In this document: positions 63,833 through 64,000 of the stretch, in pieces
How the letters are laid out: each line of letters opens with the position of its first letter
Numbering within the stretch: position 1 is the stretch's first letter
NCBI RefSeq assembly: GCF_002237595.1
Contig: NZ_CP022529.1
Location: 4,370,001 to 4,434,000 of the forward strand
DNA: 64,000 bases
DNA from: Labrenzia sp. VG12
GTDB lineage: Bacteria; Pseudomonadota; Alphaproteobacteria; Rhizobiales; Stappiaceae
Direction: 5' to 3'
Program-made: the position numbers and the translations under genes
The notes under the pieces: model-generated
What the model saw: only the letters and a program-made list of their open reading frames with translations
The model's database searches: none
What the model was told of the DNA's origin: nothing

Positions 63833-63877
63833 TGTAATCGATTACATCTTGTTGTAATCTGCGTGTAATCGATTACA
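63833..63877. promoter_or_regulatory. Twin LacI-type operators of the second sugar operon
   Basis: The perfect palindrome TGTAATCGATTACA occurs at 63833-63846 and again at 63864-63877, centres 31 bp apart (about three helix turns). A half-site TGTAATC is at 63853-63859 between them. It lies 63 bp before the binding-protein start. A divergent gene, possibly the LacI-type repressor, may begin at TTG 63993 after GGAG, but only 8 bases are in the window. The rest of 63878-64000 shows nothing more. Confidence 0.8.
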
Positions 63878-64000
63878 TTGATCATCATTCTCGTGAAACG
63901 CACTTGTGTCAACCCGGAATGTTGGTGCAGTGCAGTTCACAGCTGGTGCCACACCAAAAACACGATACCGATCAGGACCTTCGGAGACGACATTGGCTCA

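Overview
This is a stretch of an alphaproteobacterial chromosome with high GC content. The end of an rRNA operon in the order 23S-5S-tRNA-fMet, PcaQ-type control of protocatechuate genes, a beta-hydroxyaspartate cycle (BHAC) cluster, an aerobic-type hyp operon with hypX, and several families of short palindromic repeats fit a marine or soil Hyphomicrobiales/Rhodobacterales-like bacterium. A member of the Stappiaceae is my guess only, because nothing here fixes the genus.

Layout. Positions 1-1590 hold the 3' end of 23S rRNA, 5S rRNA, initiator tRNA and a terminator, followed by about 300 bp of decayed copies of the tRNA 3' end. Positions 2152-9822 are the [NiFe]-hydrogenase maturation operon hypABCDE-hypX-hypF; hypF has a one-base frameshift and no hydrogenase structural gene is in the window. 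A lone maleylacetoacetate isomerase follows. Positions 10982-33491 are mostly a purine catabolism region: xdhABC, a nucleobase permease and guaD on the minus strand, two LysR paralogs, membrane urate oxidase puuD, uraH, a puuE-uraD fusion, allA and a second permease. Inserted in it are a Stf0-type sulfotransferase and a five-gene block: DUF1800, DUF1501, a small secreted protein and a two-component system.

Positions 33613-40041 hold a ROK repressor facing a CUT1 sugar ABC transporter operon that ends in glucokinase. Positions 40045-47176 are the 4-hydroxybenzoate/protocatechuate genes (pcaQ, pobA, pcaDCHG, a beta-keto acid cleavage enzyme, pcaB). Next are allE, then bhcR and bhcABCD plus a GAPDH-like gene (bhcA has a one-base frameshift). 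Positions 55425-63770 are a second sugar operon on the minus strand: ABC transporter, two TIM-barrel isomerases, a Gfo/Idh/MocA dehydrogenase and an aldo/keto reductase. Two identical 14-bp palindromes lie in front of it.

How it fits together. Purines run through xanthine, urate, HIU, OHCU, allantoin and ureidoglycolate to glyoxylate. The BHAC next to allE turns glyoxylate into oxaloacetate, so the window encodes most of a route from purines to central metabolism; allantoate amidohydrolase is the main gap. Protocatechuate is taken to beta-ketoadipate, and the cleavage-enzyme gene in the operon probably replaces the CoA-transferase step. Short palindromic repeats fill nearly all the larger gene-free gaps and also sit inside the pca and bhc operons.
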